A stretch of DNA of 64,000 nucleotides from Xenopus tropicalis (taxonomy: Eukaryota > Chordata > Amphibia > Anura > Pipidae), in the NCBI RefSeq assembly GCF_000004195.4, contig NC_030678.2, positions 64,289,378 to 64,353,377 of the forward strand, read 5' to 3'. The position numbers were made by a program, and so were the translations under genes. The notes below the pieces were generated by a model. It had not been told where the DNA came from and searched no databases. It was given only the letters and a program-made list of their open reading frames with translations. Position 1 is the stretch's first letter; each line of letters begins with the position of its first letter. This document shows, one piece after another, positions 43,796 through 55,690 of this stretch.

Positions 43796-44096
43796 GATAG
43801 CAGCTGCCATTTTAGCTTGGTGTGAGGTCACTTCCCTGCATCTCTTCTACTGACTTGTCCCTTGCTGGTGAGGGGAGAAGAGAGGGAGAGAGAGGAGCAA
43901 GCTGTGCAGGCTCATGCCATGGCCTGAAAGTTTTGAGTTGAGATAAGGAAGTGTGATACAGAAGCTCATGTGTATAGAATAAAAAAAAATAAGATCCTTG
44001 TTTCTTTCTGCAGAGGACTCAGAGCAGCTATTTACATAGACCTTTCTGATAAAGCTTACCTTTAAACTTACATTGTAAGATTTCCTTCTTCTTTAA
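43796..44096. mobile_element. T2-type MITE, second piece
   Basis: Continues from the previous MITE with the right-hand type of T2 interior (CATAGACCTTTCTGATAAAG, CTTACCTTTAAACTTACATT) and ends TTTCCTTCTTCTTTAA at 44096. The left end is not defined; it may be a tandem or rearranged copy. Confidence 0.55.
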
Positions 44097-44640
44097 CTGT
44101 TTCCTCTGCAGCTCAAGTGGCCTGTATAAATAACCCCTTACCACCAATATCTGTAACAAACAAGTAGTAAATCAATATTTCAGACTTTGTTAGTGGCAGT
44201 CTTCCATCCTTCAGGCACCAACAGTAGTGTGACTTTATTTTAACTGTAGTAGTGCTCCCAAAGTATATGAAATGCTATATAGCAATTTACCTGTCTCTCT
44301 CTCTCTTATGAGATCCTAAAGTCATCTCTAGTTCTGGAGCTTCCTAGTTATCTACAGAGAAACCCATCTTCTTGGATGTTCTGCTGGTCCCTGTCTTCCC
44401 ACCACAGGTGTTTTGCTATAAATATTTACATGCTATATTTACATCCTCCATCAGACAATTAAGAGACTAATACATTGACAATACTGCAATACAAGTATCA
44501 TAAAAAGCTTTGCAGTAATACCTTCCTGTACTATTGCTGTATCTTGCCTTCTTGGTAGCTGCTGGCATCACAGCCTCCAAGCCCTGCCAGCTAGTATATT
44601 TGGACTTGCTTCTACTGCCCATTTTCAGCCTTCTGACTCA
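44097..44640. other. No recognised feature
   Basis: Intergenic, with a CT-rich stretch near 44292-44312. No gene. Confidence 0.4.
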
Positions 44641-45065
44641 TACTCATATTGTCTGACGGTGAATCTTTCACCAATTTCTGCTTGGGTAACACATCATTGA
44701 TAAGTTTCCTCCAGAAAGGAGGGTTGGAGCTGCAGTCGATTTCCATTTAAATAGAATAGCATTTTTGCCATAGTAGTTGCAGACAACACAAATATATCCC
44801 CAGCACCCCCAACAAGCATACTTTTGGAGAGAGAGAATATTGGGGAAGGATAATGTGTCATTCGCATATTTTAAAACCGCGGACCATTACTGATGAATGG
44901 CTGGACACTCACATGAGACAGCAGAATTACATTTGGGGCATGTCTCAAATGTTTGAGGATACAACTTTGCCAATCTGTGGGGTGTTAAGTAGACACGATT
45001 AATACACTTAATTTGAATGAACCCGTCTCTGACTGCCATTGTTATTTCTGGGACTTGTTCTAGGG

Positions 45066-45270
45066 CAGGGGTGGGCAAACTACGGCCCGCGGGCCACATC
45101 CAGCCCGTTGGTCTTTTAATCCGGCCCGCCGACTCCGCAAGTCTCATCACGCGAGACTTGGTGTCTGGGGACTGACGAGCGGAAACAGTGTAACGTTGGC
45201 CCAGCCCGGCCCGTCTGTCAAATTTTCAAAGTCAATGTGGCCCCTGAGCCAAAAAGTTTGCCCACCCCTG
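45066..45270. mobile_element. hAT-type MITE, 205 bp
   Basis: CAGGGGTGGGCAAACT and AGTTTGCCCACCCCTG are perfect terminal inverted repeats, with a perfect 8-bp target duplication TTCTAGGG (45058-45065 and 45271-45278). The interior is GC-rich (CGGCCCGCGGGCC palindrome). No gene. Young by its intact ends. Confidence 0.95.
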
Positions 45271-45354
45271 TTCTAGGGCATAAGGTATAGTACCATGATA
45301 AGGCCTTTCTTAGGTTTGGCCTATGTAAGTATTTTTCTAGAGAAGACTCTTCTT

Positions 45355-45414
45355 GTTATGGTTGAACTTGATGGACGTATGTCTTTTTTCAACCCAACTT
45401 ACTATGTTACTATG
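45355..45414 (+). mobile_element. Isolated CR1 3' tail, ~60 bp
   Basis: GGTTGAACTTGATGGACGTA, TGTCTTTTTTCAACCCAACT, TACTATGTTACTATG: the terminal ~60 bases of CR1, with nothing of the coding part in front. Compare 30858-30918. Confidence 0.8.
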
Positions 45415-45538
45415 AAGTTACATTGATCTAATTGGAAATTGAGCAAAGAAGGCGTTGTAAAGAAGTTGTTGTAAATAACAAAAGTACATATAAGGGGGCA
45501 GTCCAAACTCATTTTGAGTGACAAATTGTTTCAGAACA

Positions 45539-45806
45539 ATAGAAAAATTGTTACACCAGCACACCCATACCGCCTCCAACAAGTTAACTCCTTGGTGCAC
45601 GGCCCAGAGAGTCGGCACTCTCAGCAAAGTCCAGTAAAAATAATTTCAGCCGGCACAACAAGTAAAGTGCAAGCGGGGCAAAACCCCTGCGTGTTTATTC
45701 AAAATGCAACGTTTCACGGGCGTACCCCGAAACGTTGCATTTTGAATAAAGACACAGGGGTTTTGCCCCACTTTACTTGTTGTGCCGGCTGAAATAATTT
45801 TTACTG
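45539..45806. mobile_element. Fold-back insertion with 16-bp target duplication
   Basis: AAATTGTTTCAGAACA occurs at 45523-45538 and again at 45807-45822. The 268-bp insert ends in a near-perfect palindrome: arms of about 85 bases at 45632-45718 and 45722-45806, joined by a few bases around GGGCGTACCCC. Each arm includes CAGTAAAAATAATTTCAGCC / GGCTGAAATAATTTTTACTG and AAAATGCAACGTTTC / GAAACGTTGCATTTT. The first ~93 bases of the insert are not palindromic. Long target duplication fits a target-primed or similar mechanism, not cut-and-paste. Confidence 0.85.
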
Positions 45807-46200
45807 AAATTGTTTCAGAACACCATCTTTTACTACGTCTTGCAATGTTTTAATGCCTTTGTCTGCCCATAGACTAATTTTGGGTACCGCTGAAAAATGT
45901 GAAAGTGAGAGATTTCCCTATATAGGAGTTCAGGGGGAACCGTGTCTGTGGGGATTTTATAGCCATTTTTTCGGCAGAGAGATCTTTTCAACAATAGGAT
46001 GTAGTGTGCCTGCAAGCGAGCAGATTCTGTGCAGATAAATGGAGCAGCATACAGGAGAGATTCTGCTTCTCTCAGGCTGAAAAAAATACCAGGCTGCAAG
46101 CAGCAGAGCCAACGTTCGTCCCATGGAGCCATACTCTTAGCATGAATGCTGCCCATAGTAACCAGGAAAAGAAAATTTCTTTAAGTACAGAGTTAAATTT

Positions 46201-47690
46201 TCTCTTATTGGGTCGGTTTGCAGTATAAGACAACATACCATTGGTTTATTGGTATTAAATGTACCAAAAAATATAGAGAAACACATAATGTATGCTCTCC
46301 AAATACTCAGCAGAGAAAATATAAGCTTAAAAAAATTATTTAGACACTACATGGAATAGAACAAGCCAGTTGGTTTTAATGTCAATAATCCCAGACATGA
46401 AGGCAGTTATGTTTCATAAACCATTAATTCAGACACTAGAGAGTATAACAGGTACTGTATGTTCAATTTCCTCTTGATGGATCCTAAATATCCCTTGCTT
46501 CCAACCCCAAAGAATTAATACCAGATTCCATTTGCTTGGGGAAATGTACATAGTTATTAGAATAAGACATGACATCTCTTAGTGGCAAACAAGTTGAATA
46601 AGCAGTGGGCATAAGGAGGGGTTGTCTATGTATCACCCCCTACCACCCTTCATGAATATAGCACTGCCAAACATAAGCAGTGCTGTATTTATGGAGGTAA
46701 CCACAGGTCTCTGTGCTCCAGAAACAGAGCACAGATACCTGCAAACATTTAGGCAGGAAAGCAGATCACATTGCACAGGTTTTGAGCACAGGGTGATAGA
46801 AAAAAATTATATGTTGGTAGACTGGGGCTCTTTGGATTTGTTCTTAGTATAGGTATTCAGCTTTTTGCAAAATTGTGGTTGCGGTACAAATTAAATATTT
46901 ATGGTGTGGTTAGGTTAGGACAGATGCAGTGGTTCCTTGTTTTTCAATAGCACTTTGTATTGTACTTGTGGTAAAACCTTTTTGACAATCTCATTCAGTA
47001 GAGTTCATTTAAAAAATGTGCAGCATAGGATTCTTTTGGTTCAAGCCTACAGCGTCTATTGACTCAACCCAGTGTGAAAACCCTAAAATTACCAGCATGT
47101 TAAGGTTGTTTGCTCCACAGTGTCCCAATATCTAGAGGGGCACTTGTATACAACTTGATAGAAGACACAGGATGCGCGCAAAGCACTTAAGTGCAAGAAG
47201 TGTGTTTGGGTGCAAGCACCTTTAATGAATCTCATTGATAAGCATAACATTTGCATTACCATTGCATCATGATTTTTGCATGACCACACTTGCGGCTGTG
47301 TTTAGAAATGTCCCTTATAGTGTAAACCACTGAATACTTTATTGGTATCAATTTATTCTAGTTCAAGCATATAGAAGGTTTCTCCATAGAGCACCGGGTT
47401 CTGTTTGCAGAGACTGCTAATCTTTTTTAAGTCTATGGTACATAAGGCATTTTGGACACTGCTGAGCTAACACCACTTTACACATCAATATATATGTAAA
47501 ACACTGCCATAAACAGACAGGACAGTACAGTGTGTATTGACTTATCCTATCACACATATATAGGAATACAAAGCATGAACATAATGCAATAAAACTATTT
47601 ATGGCTTAATAATTCAGATATAGTGTCATTCATATATTTGTCACAAAGGAAAGGTCTATGAAACAAGTTGGATGTCAGAACTCGGAGACC
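46201..47690. other. No recognised gene
   Basis: Intergenic DNA downstream of cept1. Short open frames (for instance 46622-46852) have no domain resemblance. No complete element seen. Confidence 0.4.
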
Positions 47691-47764
47691 CTGACAAATC
47701 ATAATTTACAATAAGCGTTTTGGAGACGTTGCCAAACGAATGGATCTTTTAGTGTATGGCCACC
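47690..47764. mobile_element. MITE end (GGTGGCCATACAC-like)
   Basis: GTTTTGGAGACGTTGCCAAA, ATGGATCTTTTAGTGTATGG, CCACCTT: the inverted end of the family at 41628-41760, directly followed by a T2-type MITE. Confidence 0.5.
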
Positions 47765-47768
47765 TTAA

Positions 47769-48193
47769 AGGGGACCCCGTCACCGTAAAAAATAATTCCA
47801 AATCATGTTAGTTGAGCAAAACAACCTTTATTCATACTATATAATTTTTTTTCCTTCAGTCTTGGAATTTACAGTCAAAGCAAGCAGGCAGGCGCCATTT
47901 TAGTGTACACTATTATTAAGGCAAGCTTTGTTTACCCCCAAATCATATGCATTTGCCATGTAGGTGATCTCTAGGAAGTGCTGTATGGAAAGTTAAAGTA
48001 ATTGTGATTAATAATCTGAGCTGCCAAACATATATTGCCTGCCCTGCCTTTATGCAGACAATATATGATTGACAGCTCTGGTTTTTAACAGTTAAGGATG
48101 ATTTAATTAAAAAAAAAAAAAAATTGGGGTATATGTTTTATATATAAAGAAGTTTTATTACATGGCTTTTTATGTGTAGGTGACAGATCCCCT
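47769..48193. mobile_element. T2-type MITE (TTAAAGGGGACC subfamily)
   Basis: TTAA at 47765-47768 and 48194-48197. Left AGGGGACCCCGTCACC, right GGTGACAGATCCCCT: inverted TTAAAGGRR-type ends. Interior AT-rich with a poly-A run near 48108. Confidence 0.88.
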
Positions 48194-48197
48194 TTAA

Positions 48198-49871
48198 GAC
48201 TAACTGGTTCTAGCCCTGTCCAAAGCATTTTTTTTTATTATGCAGTTCACAGAATTTTTTGGATAATGACTAATGTTTTCCTTACAAAAGCCTTTCACAT
48301 TCTTAGGGAGGACTTAAAACAAAATCATACTACTATATAAATTAATTGTTACAATTAAAAATATACAGAATACAGGGTTATAACTTATGTGTTTATTGTT
48401 GAACAGTTAACTGTAAGATTGTAATTTATACAAAATATAAACAATAAAATTTAACAGAAGGGAGAAATACTTAGGAATATAAAAACGTTACCATTTTAAG
48501 GTCTAGAACAAAAAGAATGTGCCTCTTTTTTCTCATTCTGTTTGTATGCACCCTCTACTAATTTGTTCAAATTAGGGAATATTTTTAGAGCGCTTGAACT
48601 GAAAAGCTGCTACTGACTTTTCTTTAACATTAAAAAGATACTGTAAAATCTGAGAAAAATGGTTTCATGTATATTTGTGTCAGAAGTGCTTCAGTCTGTT
48701 TGTCTCTCATTCAAAATGATGCAGATGCAGACAAAGATAAATACATCTGCAACATCTTAAATATGTCTGAGAGATGAACCTGCTGGAGCAGTGTTAAAAA
48801 CTTTTTTTTTTTTTTTTTAAATTAAGGGACAGATGAATTAGAAAATGTTGGTTTGTTAGGCTAGCTTATTAATATATTACTGGATTGATTTCATCTTCCA
48901 GTGTCAATTCCTTGTGGCCTTACTCAGAGATTAACAGTGAATTAAAAAACCTTACTACAATACTGCATATAACATATTTAAGATAAGAGGAGGCCTTTGC
49001 ACATAAGAGGGAAAGAGATGTCACCCCTAAATTGTCTGTTATAGTTTACTATTTGCTGATTTGCACTGTTAATGGCTTATCTGTCTGGGTTTTGTTAAAG
49101 GACACGGAAAGCAGAATTCAGGGGGTGGGGGGGGGGCAATTTCTTAGGCACCCAGGCCCAGAAGGTGGTGCATTTTTTCTGCAGTGGAGGAGCGCTGGTA
49201 CAGGAAATATATTTAGCACATCCCAGCGGTAGCTGGGGTGTGAAATGACACATATGGCATCTTCAGTAAATTCAGTTTTTCTTTTCCTTTAAGCACTGAA
49301 TAAATTCAACTAATTTAATGAAAATAACCCAAATAAACCTAGTTCCCAAACATGTTTATTAATGTCTATAAATTATATATATATAAATTATAATTAGGGC
49401 AGCAGAGACATTTTTATAGCCAAGCCAGTGCCTACCCTGTTGAATTTACACAACTCACATGACTTGCTCAAGGCCACAAGATAATGACAATGAAGTCATG
49501 CCAAGAATCAAATCCAAGCCTCTAATTCCACTTTCATTTGCTTTAACCAAAGAGCCACTTCAACATGACAATAAAATGTCTTTTGCTAGGGGGCAATTGC
49601 TTTTGTTTCCCTGCCAAAACTTGTTTTGATAAAAGATGCAGCTACTCGTACACCAACATTCAAAATTACTTTTTTTTAAGCATTCTTAAACAGACAGCAG
49701 AATCTTAGTACAATAAATGAATTCATTACATCAAGAAAAACTGGGTAAATAATCCAATGGCAATGTGCCAGAGCAATGACTGTAAACCACTTTTTATTCT
49801 CGCTTTCCTTTCACATCCCTGCTTTTTTGAGAAACATTCATTTCTTTAGCATGTTGAAATTTTCAAGTCAC
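48198..49871 (-). other. cept1: cept1 3' UTR and downstream flank
   Basis: Immediately follows the cept1 stop codon on the minus strand. Minus-strand AATAAA signals lie at 49798-49793, 49360-49355 and 48397-48392; which is used cannot be told. No complete element seen apart from low-complexity tracts (poly-T at 48804, TATATA at 49375, G8 near 49127). Confidence 0.5.
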
Positions 49872-49991
49872 TTAGTGATGATTAAAACGTGCCACCTTTG
49901 TCTTAATTCTGAAGACTTCAATATGAAGGTGGGATGCTATTTGATTGCAGATACTCACACTGTAACGAATTAAATCAATGAAGGAAAGGAC
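49872..49991 (-). CDS. cept1: cept1 last coding exon
   Basis: Follows a TCTTTACAG acceptor (50000-49992). The minus strand reads [20 protein letters not shown] then [19 protein letters not shown] and a stop: 39 codons plus stop. This is the C-terminal end of choline/ethanolaminephosphotransferase 1: the last transmembrane segment and the cytosolic tail. The paralogue CHPT1 has a different tail, which supports cept1. The enzyme makes phosphatidylcholine and phosphatidylethanolamine from CDP-choline or CDP-ethanolamine and diacylglycerol in the ER and nuclear membranes (last step of the Kennedy pathway). Confidence 0.95.
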   Translation of the reverse strand, partial: VLSFIDLIRYSVSICNQIASHLHIEVFRIKTKVARFNHH

Positions 49992-51904
49992 CTGTAAAGA
50001 CATTTTTAACAATGTGTTAACACAGGTAATGGCTATTTCAGGAGATAAGAACAGTATGTTCTGTAGATGCAAACTGTTAGACATATGGTGATATGTAATA
50101 AATGGAGTTATTTAAACAAATATTTGCAAACAAAAAAAAGTTTCAAATAGTATACTGCAATGTAAAAAGTTCATTAGACAGCTAATTAAACTGAAAATTT
50201 TAATTAAGCACTGTAAATTTTTTTAATCTAAATTTTTATAAACTATTCATTTTTAATTAAAATACTGTTCAGGGACTGCAGCAACTGAACAATCGCCAAC
50301 TTGCAGAAAGATTGTATTGCAAACGTGAACAGACCTGATGTCCTGATCATTAAAAGAAAAAAAAATACAACAAAAAACATTGGTACTGTCTTTCTTAAAT
50401 GGGATACAATTATAATAGCAAAATAAGAAAAAGGGGACACAAGGTGTAATTTCTTCCAACAGAGGGTTAATGGAGACGTATAGGTATTTTTATTTCAGGT
50501 GATTTTTTAATTGAGTTCTTCCCCAAATTAACTCCATAAAGAATTCCATTTAAAAAAAACCTCCTGAAATAAAAATAACGGTGAGGTTATTAGTATAAAA
50601 TGCTTCTGTAAGTTAACCATGGTATTCAGAGTTTATTAAATGCTTTCAGGTTGCCGTTATTAATGCTAGTTGCTTCTCTAAAATTAGGATACTGTTAAGC
50701 TTTGTTTTGACTAGGTGAAAGTCTAAAAATGGATGATTTCCATGCAGCAGCAATAACTTATTAAGAGGCTGAATAACTGTGGGGTTATAAGTTTCCCGAG
50801 ATATTTATTGCCAACCTTCTATTCTCTTGTTTATTAATTATAAGCATATATGCAGGAAAGTTCCTTGTTGATCACAATTTCTAAAGAATAAGGATGAACA
50901 AGAAGGGTAACATTTTGCCAAACTTGTGTGTACCAGGTACCATTGATAAAAAAAAAAAAAATGTTTTGGGTGGTTTCCTAAATAGTTATGTTAAATGTGC
51001 AACATATTATGTCCCTGATGATATCAGTCTATTGGTTGTCCAATAGTTGCATCTCTTCTTCCCAAAGCTGGATAAATCTAAGAGCTGGCAGACGGAATAT
51101 TTTTTTTGTGCACAATGATTGCAATTTCAAGATTTCAAGATTTTTTATGACTGGGCGTATTTATCAATTTTTAAGTTTGTGAATTTGAGTTTGATTTTCG
51201 AAATCCAATACACACACATATCGAATGGTCGCTTATTAATAAGCAATATTTGTTTAAATAAAAATGATCTCTAAAAAATGAAAAATCACTTGACTTTGCC
51301 TATGACAACTCCCAGTAATTTTACATTAAAAGTTTTCAGGTTTTTTGCACTTAAATACCAGACATTTTGAACCATAACTCGAATTTGAGTTTTTTAAGTG
51401 CAAAGAGACTCAAATTAAAAAAAAAAATAAAAAATCAAACTTAGCCATTGATAAATCACCCCCTTAGTGTTTGATCATTTTCCTACAGGTAGTTGCAATG
51501 TGTTGGTAAAGCACATATCTATGGGCAAAGGAAACATTTTTAGTGCACACAAAAAATTGTTTGCTTTGTGCATTTTTTCACCACTAACATTATATTATAT
51601 TGCACAAAGATAATTAGATTACCAGTGCACAGATAAACCACCCTGCATAATAGACTCCTGCTAAGAAGACAACAAAGGGTAAAGGGATGTACACTGGTAA
51701 TCTAAGTATCTACCTTTTCTAGGTATCTACCTATCTAAGGACTAAACATAAAGCTTCAAAAACCATGGACTTTTTTTTAATGATTAAATCAATAGTCAAA
51801 CAGTATATGTTCAACACATGCCCTATTTAGTGAACTCATGTTGAGAGGGTATACAGTGGTACATTTCTGATAAATGGTAAAATTGTCATTATAATGTAAT
51901 TTAA
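49992..51904. other. cept1 intron, distal part
   Basis: AT-rich. Includes a short hairpin at about 50480-50580 (GTATTTTTATTTCAGG pairing with CCTGAAATAAAAATA) and a possible MITE at about 51157-51463 (GGGCGTATTTATCAA pairing with TTGATAAATCACCCCC, with TTA after it). Neither has a clear target duplication on both sides. No exon seen. Confidence 0.5.
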
Positions 51905-52672
51905 AGAGACAAAGCATTCAAATTAGCTGGGACAGCAGGTACAAGAAAGCAAATAAAGCATGCAAAAAAGCTATCAGGCAAGCTAAAATAGAGATGGAAA
52001 GGGGTATTGCAGCGAGTAAAAAGGAATCCAAAAATTTTTTTTTTTTTTTTTAAATATGTTGAACCCTTATTATCACAGGGGGGTCACAGTTGGTTGATGA
52101 AAACAGGGAAAAAAAATTTCATTTGTTTACACAACTGAGGAACCAGCTAACCAAGGCTTCCCTTTTAATAGACCCAATTCTAGTAATATAACTACTTATG
52201 CATGGGTCACTCAGGAGGAAATTCAAAAGAGACTTGAACATGCAAGGTTAAACAAAGATCCAGAACCAAATGGTATTCATCCCAGAGTATTAAAAGAGCT
52301 TAGTGCTGTGACTGCCAAACCTCTTCACTTAATTCTTCAGGATTCATTGAGGTCCGGCATGGTGCAGAGACTGGTGAATTGCTAACGTGGTGCAGTTATT
52401 TAAAAAGGGATCCCGTTCTCAGCTTGCAAACTATAGGCCTGTTAGTCTAATATCAGTAGTAGGAAAGCTTTTGGAAGGGGTGAAAAGGGATCGGATACTT
52501 GAATATATTGCAAATCGCAATACTGTAAGTTTGGGCCAGCATGTTTTATGCGTAACAGATCTTGGCAGACTAATTTAATTGCCTTTAATGAGGAGGTGAG
52601 CAGAAACCTTGATCCTAGAATGGCAGTGGATGTCATCTACTTAGACTTTACTAAAGCATTTGATACAGTATT

Positions 52673-53064
52673 ATATCGGTGTCACGGTATTTGACGGTAT
52701 TTTTTTTTCCATGCATGATTAGGTGTTAACCCCATTTCCTAATAAATTAGAGAATAATTACTGCAGTATTGAAAATCAGAGTCAGGCAAGCGAAGGATCG
52801 GCAACAGAAAGTCGTAAGGTAAATCAGGCAGGCTTAGTTTCCCAGGCAAGGCCGCAGACAACATAGCACAGGAGGAGGCGTTTGATATCTTTACATACCC
52901 CCCACGCATGCGCAGAACCGCCACCATCAGCGCATCACGGACGTGCACGCTTTGACATGTACGTGCGCTTTGATGCACGCGCACCTGGACGCGCGTGCGC
53001 AACGTCCCGCGGACAACGTTTTGCAATTTTGGCAGCCCCAAGTGACTTTGCCTTTCCTTCTCCT
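52673..53064. mobile_element. T2-type MITE, left end unclear
   Basis: Right end GACTTTGCCTTTCCTTCTCC(T) then TTAA (53065-53068), after which the CR1 frame resumes. The left boundary is placed where CR1 similarity stops, after GATACAGTAT. The centre is CpG-rich (CACGCGCACCTGGACGCGCG). Confidence 0.6.
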
Positions 53065-53164
53065 TTAATGATAAAATTGAGGAACATTGGCCTAGAACAT
53101 AATATTTATAATTGGATAGAAAACTGGCTAATGAATAAATTTCAAAGAGTGGCGGTAAATTGAA

Positions 53165-54225
53165 CATTTTCTAATTGGGCCAGTTTGCATAAAAATGTGA
53201 GGCCACTAAAGCATTTTTTTTTTTAACAAGGGCTCAAAAATAAATGGACAATTGACTCAAAGGCTATTTCATGGGCAGGTGTTGGCAAGTTCGTCGTTAT
53301 GTCATTATCAATTAAGCAGATAAAAGGCGTGGTGCTTGCATATGGAAGATTTTGCTGTGAACAGCCAACATACAATCAAAGGAGCTCTCCATGCAGGTGA
53401 AAGAAGCCATCTTTAATCTGCGAAAACAGAAAAAACCCAACCGAGAAATTGCTACAATATTAGGAGTGGCAAAATCAAGAAATCAAGCACTGGTGAACTC
53501 AGCAATGCAAAAAGTCCTGAATAACCACAGAAAACAGTGGTGGATGATCGTAGAATAATTTCCATGGTGAAGAGAAATCCCTTCACAACAGTCAACCAAG
53601 TGAACAACACTCTCCAGGGGGTAGGCGTATCAATATCCAAGTCTACCATAAAGAGAAGACTGCATGAAAGTAAATACGGAGGGTGCACAGCAAGGTGCAA
53701 GCCTCTCATAAGCCTCAAGAATAGAAAGGCTAGATTGGACTTTGCTAAAGAACATCTAAAAAAGCCAGCACAGTTCTGGAAAAACATTGTTTGGACAGAT
53801 AAAACCAAGATCAACCTATACCAGAATGATGGCAAGAAAAAAGTATGGAGAAGGCGTGGAACAGCTCATTATCTCTAAAACACGGTGGAGGCAGTGTGAT
53901 GGCTTGGGCATGCATGTCTGCCAGTGGCACTGGGACAATAGTGTTTATTGATGATGTGACACAGGACATAAACAGCCGAATGAATTCTGAGGTGTTCAGA
54001 GACATACTGTCTGCTCAAATCCAGCTAAATGCAGTCAAATTGACCCAAAACACACAGCCAAAGCAACCCAGGAGTTTATTAAAGCAAAGAAGTGGAAAAT
54101 TCCCAAGTCAGTCACCTGACCTTAACCCAACTGAACATGCATTTCACTTAGAAAAAAGTTGTCTCTGTCCAGAAACTGTATACGTTTAATGCAGGATAAT
54201 GCCACTTTGAAGAGCGATTCCACAA
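53165..54225 (+). pseudogene. Tc1-like transposon D, decayed, lacks right end
   Basis: The plus strand from ATG 53391 reads MQVKEAIFNLRKQKKPNREI then ATILGVAKS; after a frameshift VDDRRIISMVKRNPFTTVNQ, ISKSTIKRRLHESKYGG, WTDKTKINLYQ (first catalytic Asp; the usual DET is DKT), KHGGGSVMAWACMSASGTG and QSPDLNPTEHAF (Glu). The DNDPKH block with the second Asp is lost. Inserted in the CR1 between the RT and C-terminal parts; no matching right inverted repeat is seen. Confidence 0.82.
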
Positions 54226-54828
54226 AATTGGAAAACTGGGCAGCAAATGAAGTTCAATGTTGACAAGTGTAAAGTTATGCACTTTGGAAGAAATAATATA
54301 AACACGTGTTATACACTAAATGGCAGTGTGTTGCTACTAAAGCAAATAAAGTGCTGTCTTGTATAAAAAAAAAAAAAAGGGCGCCGACTCAAGGAAAGGA
54401 AACATAATTTTGCCTCTTTATAGGTCCCTGGTAAGGCCTCACCTTGAGTATGCAGTTAAGTTTTGGGCTCCAGTCCTTAAGAAGGATAAAAATGAGCTGA
54501 AAAAAGTGCAGGGTAAACTGGTAAAGGGGACAGAAGATTTGAACTATGAGGTTAGACTATCAAGGTTGTGGTTGTTTTCTCTGGAAAAAAGGTGCTTGTG
54601 AGGGGACATGATTACTCTGTACAAGTACATTAGAGGTGATTACAGCCAGATAGGGGATGTTCTTTTTTCCCATAAAAATGATCAGCGCACCAGGGGCCAC
54701 CCCTATAGATTAGAAGAACAGAACTTTAATTTGAAGCAGAGTAGATGTTTTTTCATGGTGAGGGCAGTGAGGTTGTGAAATGCCCTTCCTAGTGATGTTG
54801 TGACGACAGATTCTGTTAATGTCTTTAA

Positions 54829-55238
54829 AGGAACAGTAACACCAAAAAATGAAAGAGTTTTAAAGTAATAAAAATATAATGCACTGTTGCCCTGCACTGG
54901 TAAAACTGGTGTGTTTGCTACAGTAATACTACTATAATTTATATAATAAGCTGCTGTGTAGCCATGGGGGCAGCCATTCAAGCTGGAAAAAAGGAGAAAA
55001 GGCACAGGTTACATAGCAGATAACAGATAAGTTCTGTAGAAAACAACAGTGTTTTATCTGTTATCTGCTATGTGCCTTTTCTCCTTTGAATGGCTGCCTC
55101 CATGGCTACATAGAAGCTTATTTATATAAATTATAGTAGACTTTCTGAAGTAAACACGCAACTTTTACCAGTGCAGGGCAGCAGCACATTATATTTTAGT
55201 TACTTTTATACACTTTCATTTTTTGGTGTTACTGTTCC
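54829..55238. mobile_element. Hairpin MITE with T2-like ends
   Basis: TTAA (54825-54828) followed by AGGAACAGTAACACCAAAAA; the right end is TTTTTTGGTGTTACTGTTCC(TT). The arms are long: TGCACTGTTGCCCTGCACTG/CAGTGCAGGGCAGCAGCACA and GCAGATAACAGATAA/TTATCTGTTATCTGC near the centre. The flanking CR1 sequence resumes without loss (TCTTTA | GGGGCTTGGATGAGTTC). The right TTAA is mutated. Confidence 0.88.
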
Positions 55239-55420
55239 TTGGGGCTTGGATGAGTTCTTGAACAAGCATAGTATCCAAGGCTATTCTGATACTAAAATCT
55301 TGATGTTGGTATATATGGTTTATGTATGTGTGTGTGTGTATAGATCAGTATAGGTTTTTGAGTGCTGGGTTTACTTAGAACTCTTGATGGTCTTTTTCAG
55401 CCCCATGTAACAATAAGGAA

Positions 55421-55690
55421 AAATGAAAGAAGGAAAATGCGGACTTTATTTACCATACATTACCTCGATTTGTTTTATGTTGCAGAAATAAAATGGCACC
55501 TGTGATACATAATTTGTTTTCCCAACAAAAGGTGCAGATAATAATACCCGCACTCTGCTATTATAGTTACCTGGTGCTGTTCTCTCCTAACAGGGGCACC
55601 AGCCCAGGGTACAAGGTAGGCGATTGAAGTCACTTGGGGGTGCCTAACATTTTGGCACCCCCAAGTGACTTTGCCTTTCCTTCTCCTTTA
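55421..55690. mobile_element. T2-type MITE, right part
   Basis: CTCCTAACAGGGGCACCAGC, GGGGGTGCCTAACATTTTGG / CACCCCCAAGTGACTTTGCC, then TTTCCTTCTCCTTTAA ending at 55690. A terminal mini-hairpin (TCACTTGGGGGTGCC / GGCACCCCCAAGTGA) precedes the TIR. The left end is not visible. Confidence 0.65.

Larger units (their letters stand above)
44650..46200 (-). mobile_element. L1/Tx1-like LINE fragment with three later insertions
   Basis: Minus-strand remains: GFIQIKCINRVYLTPHRLAK, LYPQTFETCPKCNS (Cys motif, 45030-44900), FVTQNEFGLPPYMYFCYLQQ (45540-45480), LVYGQTKALKHCKT and the upstream stretch DTVPPELLYREISHF (45950-45840). Order and motifs are those of the C-terminal half of an L1/Tx1 ORF2. It is broken by a hAT MITE (45066-45270), a CR1 tail (45355-45414) and a fold-back insertion (45539-45806). 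Confidence 0.75.
51905..55420 (+). mobile_element. CR1-like LINE in a cept1 intron, split by three insertions
   Basis: Plus-strand pieces in order: linker at 51910-52010; RT N-terminal part at 52140-52380 (AWVTQEEIQKRLEHARLNKD, GIHPRVLKELSAVTAK); LFKKGSRSQLANYRPVSLIS then GKLLEGVKRDRILEY (52387-52500); LDFTKAFDTV (A box) near 52645; NIGLEHNIYNWIENWLMNKF at 53078-53145; KFNVDKCKVMHFGRNNI near 54250; then [20 protein letters not shown] (54410-54600); and the 3' tail GGATGAGTTCTTGAACAAGC (55246) to about 55410. Gaps are a T2-type MITE (to 53064), a Tc1 remnant (53165-54225) and a hairpin MITE (54829-55240). Many stops and frameshifts; the RT FADD segment is lost. Confidence 0.87.
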
